A stretch of 51,354 bases of DNA from JACVRW01 sp040509755 (GTDB lineage Bacteria > Actinomycetota > Thermoleophilia > Solirubrobacterales > Thermoleophilaceae). The notes below the pieces were generated by a model. The model did not search any database, had not been told where the DNA came from, and saw nothing but the letters and a program-made list of their open reading frames with translations. Each line of letters begins with the position of its first letter. Within the stretch, counting starts at the first letter, position 1. The position numbers and the translations under genes were made by a program. Positions 48,934 to 51,354 of this stretch are shown here, one piece after another. Location of the stretch: positions 1 through 51,354 of the forward strand of contig JBEVKF010000111.1 in NCBI GenBank assembly GCA_040509755.1. Reading direction: 5' to 3'.

Positions 48934-50001
48934 CTAGGCCGCGCTGACGCCCGGCGCGTGCTCGAGCAGCTCGTAGGGGAAGGCCTCGACGCGGTTGCCG
49001 TCACGGCCATCGGTCACGTCTGCGCTGCACAGGGCGTTCAAGACTGCCTCGTGGACCAGCTCGCCGGCGGCCTCGAAGAGCTGGCGCATCTCGACCGAGT
49101 CGTCGCGCAGCAGGCGCAGCTCGTGGTAGGCCGAGTCGGCGCGATGCGGGATCCGGTGTGCCGTCGAGAAGGCGATCGAGTACTCGCCGCTCGAGTTCGC
49201 GGCGAACGAGCCGGCGCGCCCCAGCCCGAGGGCCGAGCGGGCTGCCAGGCGCTCGAGCTGGCGCTCGGATAGCGGCGCGTCGGTGCCCAGCACGATCATG
49301 ATCGACCCTCCCTGAGCCGGCGGCTCAGGCCCGACGGGGTCGGCCGCGGCGGCTTCGCCGACCAGCATGTGGAGGTCGCGTCGCGCGCCGTAGTTGGGGT
49401 TGACAAGGCAGCCCAGCACGCCGCCATCGGTGCTGCGCGAAGCGGTGCCGATGCCCGACTTGAAGCCAAAGCAAGTGGTGCCGGTGCCCGCGCCAACGGC
49501 CCCCTCGCGCGTCTCGTCGACCGTGGCGGCGGCGATCGCCTCGCGCGCGTGCTCGGGCCGAACTGCCAGTGCGCGAGCGTCGGAGAGCCAGCCGTCGAAG
49601 CACTCGCCGACGATGACGTTGACGGTGTCGCGATCGCGGGCGGCGTCGGGATTCTGTTCGAGTGTGTGCTGAAGACCGCCCTCCCACGCCGGACCGACCG
49701 ACAGCGTGGAGGTGAGCAGAAGCGGGCTTTCCACTGTGCCGAGCTCCGCGAGCTGAGAGAGCCCGGCGGCCTTGCCGTAGCCGTTGATGACGTGGCAGGC
49801 GCCGAGCACCTTCTCGGTGTAGAGGTTCCCGCTATGCGGGAGGATCGCCGTGACGCCGGTTCTCAGCCGGTCGCCCTCGGCAAGCGTGCGATGCCCGACC
49901 AGCACGCCCGGCACGTCGACAAGCGCGTTGCGCCGGCCGGTCGGAAAGCGGCCGACGGAGTAGCCCAGGTCGCGCAGGCGCTGTCGCACGGCGGCCAGCA
50001 T
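48934..50001 (-). CDS. P1 family peptidase (DmpA/aminopeptidase type)
   Basis: A 355-residue N-terminal-nucleophile (Ntn-type) hydrolase of the DmpA/L-aminopeptidase D-esterase family. Landmarks are ALVDVPGVLVGHRTLAEGD near residue 25, VINGYGKAAGLSQLAELGTV near residue 72, the GAVGAGTGTTCFGFKSGIGT segment near residue 185, and SFAANSSGEYSIAFSTAHRI near residue 285. This last segment is where the family cleaves itself to expose a Ser nucleophile (S-G-D/E pattern). The length is normal for the uncleaved precursor. The ATG lies 28 bases from the divergent GHMP kinase. The peptide substrate is not determinable. Confidence 0.92.
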   Translation of the reverse strand: MLAAVRQRLRDLGYSVGRFPTGRRNALVDVPGVLVGHRTLAEGDRLRTGVTAILPHSGNLYTEKVLGACHVINGYGKAAGLSQLAELGTVESPLLLTSTLSVGPAWEGGLQHTLEQNPDAARDRDTVNVIVGECFDGWLSDARALAVRPEHAREAIAAATVDETREGAVGAGTGTTCFGFKSGIGTASRSTDGGVLGCLVNPNYGARRDLHMLVGEAAAADPVGPEPPAQGGSIMIVLGTDAPLSERQLERLAARSALGLGRAGSFAANSSGEYSIAFSTAHRIPHRADSAYHELRLLRDDSVEMRQLFEAAGELVHEAVLNALCSADVTDGRDGNRVEAFPYELLEHAPGVSAA

Positions 50002-50029
50002 ACGAAGCCAGCGCAATAGGCTCCCGGCG

Positions 50030-50968
50030 GTGGTCGTACGCGCACCCCTGCGGGTCGCCTTGGGCGGGGGCGGCACCGACCTTCCCGCCCACTACCGCGA
50101 GCACGGCGGCCTCGTGGTGTCCACCGCGATCGACAAGTACATCCAGATCGTGGTGGCCACGCCCTTCCAGCGCAGCTCCGATCCTGCCTATCGGCTCAAG
50201 CACCTGGAATGGGAGGAGGCCGAGAGTCCGCCCGAGGTGCGTCATCCGATCTTGCGCGAAGCGCTCGTCCACCACTGGCGGGGCGGTCCGATCGAGCTGG
50301 CCAGCGTGTCGGACGTCCTGCCGGGCACCGGCCTCGGGTCCTCGGGCGCGTACTCGGTGGCTGCGGTCGCGGCTCTGTCCGATGAGATGCCCTCCCCGGG
50401 GGCACTGGCGGAAGCGGCCTGCCACCTGGAGATCGACGTGCTCGGGCGCTCGATCGGCAAGCAGGACGCGTACGCCGCGGCGTTCGGTGGTCTGCGCGCC
50501 TACAGCTTCAGGCCCGACGACTCGGTCGAGGCGCGGGAGCTCGCCGTCTCGGACGAGGTTCGCCGGGCGCTGCGAGAGGACTTCCTGCTCTTCTTCACCG
50601 GCCAGGAGCGCTCGGCCTCGGACATCCTGGGAGCCGGCCAGGTCGAGCACGTGCTTCATAGCCTCAAGGAGCTGGCGCTCGAGATGTGCGACGTCCTGCA
50701 GAAGGGAGCGCTCGACCGCATGAGCGAGCTGATGGACGCCCACTGGGAGGTCAAGCGCGAGCGCGCGCCCGGCACCGTGACACCCGAGATGGACGAGCTG
50801 CGCGAGCGTGCGCGGCGCCGTGGGTCCTGCGGAGTGATCTCGCTTGGCGCGGGCGGCGGGGGCTTCCTGCTGGTCTACAGCCCGGAGCCCGAGCGGACCC
50901 GTGCGGCGATGGAGGGCGCGCCCGAGCTCCGCTTCGGCCTGGACGAGCGCGGCTGCGTCAGGTTGTAG
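50030..50968 (+). CDS. GHMP family sugar kinase (D-glycero-D-manno-heptose 7-phosphate kinase-like)
   Basis: A 312-residue GHMP kinase. Motif 1 is VRAPLRVALGGGGTDLPAHY at the N-terminus, the ATP-binding motif 2 is VLPGTGLGSSGAYSVAAVAA near residue 97, and motif 3 is ISLGAGGGGFLLVYSPEPER near residue 270. VVSTAIDKYIQI near residue 29 and IDVLGRSIGKQDAYAAAFGG near residue 140 match heptose-7-phosphate kinase (HddA-like) proteins used in GDP-heptose or surface-sugar synthesis. GTG 50030 is preferred. A small open frame and then repeat element C follow. The exact sugar is inferred from family resemblance. Confidence 0.9.
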   Translation: MVVRAPLRVALGGGGTDLPAHYREHGGLVVSTAIDKYIQIVVATPFQRSSDPAYRLKHLEWEEAESPPEVRHPILREALVHHWRGGPIELASVSDVLPGTGLGSSGAYSVAAVAALSDEMPSPGALAEAACHLEIDVLGRSIGKQDAYAAAFGGLRAYSFRPDDSVEARELAVSDEVRRALREDFLLFFTGQERSASDILGAGQVEHVLHSLKELALEMCDVLQKGALDRMSELMDAHWEVKRERAPGTVTPEMDELRERARRRGSCGVISLGAGGGGFLLVYSPEPERTRAAMEGAPELRFGLDERGCVRL

Positions 50969-50972
50969 GGAC

Positions 50973-51077
50973 GTGCGCGTTCACGAGCGTGGCTCCGTCG
51001 AGGTGTGCGGGGTCACGGCGCCGGTGCTGGTGGGGCCCGGCGGACCAGGGGGTGCGTCGCGCTGCCTGGAGCAATAA
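50973..51077 (+). CDS. Short open frame ending inside element C, possibly a truncated gene
   Basis: From GTG 50973, four bases after the kinase stop, a 34-residue frame reads VRVHERGSVEVCGVTAPVLV and ends GGASRCLEQ at a TAA that belongs to the left repeat of element C. The composition looks protein-like, and its tight spacing to the kinase suggests the start of a following gene cut off by the repeat. I recognise no family from so little sequence. It may instead be non-coding. Confidence 0.35.
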   Translation: MRVHERGSVEVCGVTAPVLVGPGGPGGASRCLEQ

Positions 51078-51212
51078 AGGGATAGCTCGGTGACGCGCCC
51101 GAAACCCGCTCCATTGTCGACTTAGCGGCCCCACACACCGCTAACTCGACAAACGAACGCCGAATCCGGCCACATGGGAGCGCCACGGCAACCGTCCCAC
51201 CCCTCATTGCTC
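51069..51212 (+). repeat. Element C: second copy of the element B family
   Basis: Begins GGAGCAATAAAGGGATAGCTC (written here as GAGCAATAAAGGG then ATAGCTC) and ends CCTCATTGCTCGCAGTTGG-like, with perfect 7-base terminal repeats GAGCAAT/ATTGCTC. It holds a 13-base hairpin: GTCGACTTAGCGG (51116-51128) against CCGCTAACTCGAC (51138-51150) with one mismatch. Start, middle and end resemble element B in the same order. In the outer stem, C88-G80 of element B corresponds to G69-C12 here, a compensatory change that keeps pairing. Bases 51106-51184 recur at the window's right edge. Confidence 0.62.
51106..51184 (+). repeat. Direct repeat, copy 1 (79 bp)
   Basis: This stretch, which includes the GTCGAC hairpin of element C, is identical to 51276-51354. 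The two copies are 170 bases apart. Confidence 0.85.
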
Positions 51213-51275
51213 GCAGTTGGCCCGAGCCCAAGCAACCCGGGCGAGTCACCAGCCAGCCAGCTGCCAGCCCGCCCA

Positions 51276-51354
51276 CCGCTCCATTGTCGACTTAGCGGCC
51301 CCACACACCGCTAACTCGACAAACGAACGCCGAATCCGGCCACATGGGAGCGCC
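51276..51354 (+). repeat. Direct repeat, copy 2 (79 bp), running off the window edge
   Basis: Exact copy of 51106-51184, preceded by a different sequence rich in GCCAGC. It ends at the last base of the window, so its true length is unknown. The window stopping here fits an assembly break at a repeated sequence. Confidence 0.85.

Overview
The window is GC-rich, gene-dense chromosomal DNA. The features that point to Actinomycetota, probably class Thermoleophilia (Solirubrobacter-like), are GTG and TTG starts, F420-type enzymes, a three-subunit proton-translocating transhydrogenase, an actinobacterial KorAB oxidoreductase, a DipZ-type fusion and an ECF sigma factor with a long membrane-bound tail. 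That placement is inference from gene content, not from a marker gene. I see no rRNA, tRNA, CRISPR array, prophage or transposase gene. The left edge cuts glpX and the right edge lies inside a repeat, which is what a contig end would look like. No gap between genes exceeds about 300 bases.

Layout. 1-5 kb: glpX (partial), a small membrane protein, dodecin, a divergent Lrp regulator/EamA exporter pair, and an SDR-thiolase pair. 5-11 kb: a LuxR-type response regulator, alpha/beta hydrolases, a quinone oxidoreductase, a tandem rhodanese and a divergent pair of F420-type enzymes. 11.4-15.1 kb: a complete osmoprotectant (OpuC/ProU-type) ABC operon whose four genes all overlap by 4 bases. 15-19 kb: a TetR regulator, mtnA with a class II aldolase (methylthioribose salvage), and an acetyltransferase. 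19-25 kb: korBA diverging from pntAA-pntAB-pntB. 25-30 kb: a RemA-like protein, an SDR, an HD-GYP response regulator, a single-domain rhodanese, a PfkB kinase and an ArfB-like release factor. 30-34 kb: HxlR, two overlapping HtrA-like genes (the first lacks the catalytic His), a truncated haemoglobin, a cysteine-peptidase-like lipoprotein and a ferredoxin. 34-40 kb: a frameshifted cupin, an aldehyde dehydrogenase, a flavin monooxygenase and DipZ. 40-44 kb: a partner-switching module, in which a STAS protein overlaps an 853-residue PAS-GAF-PP2C-HATPase protein, and an M23 peptidase. 44-51 kb: PhzF-like, aldo/keto reductase, VOC protein, an ECF sigma factor fused to a zinc anti-sigma motif and transmembrane tail, a divergent secreted Cys-repeat protein, a P1-family peptidase and a GHMP sugar kinase.

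The most unusual non-coding signals are compact structured elements set exactly on gene stop codons. Element A (9467-9636) sits between two convergent genes. Its outer arms form an uninterrupted 34-bp stem when read as plus-strand RNA: 27 Watson-Crick and 7 G-U pairs, with no mismatch. It encloses three further hairpins, and its tips are the TAG stops of both flanking genes, flanked by TA. Elements B (18087-18181) and C (51069-51212) look like two diverged copies of a second family, with terminal inverted repeats, a compensatory C-G to G-C change, and a TAA stop supplied to the upstream reading frame. Part of element C recurs as an exact 79-bp repeat at the right edge.
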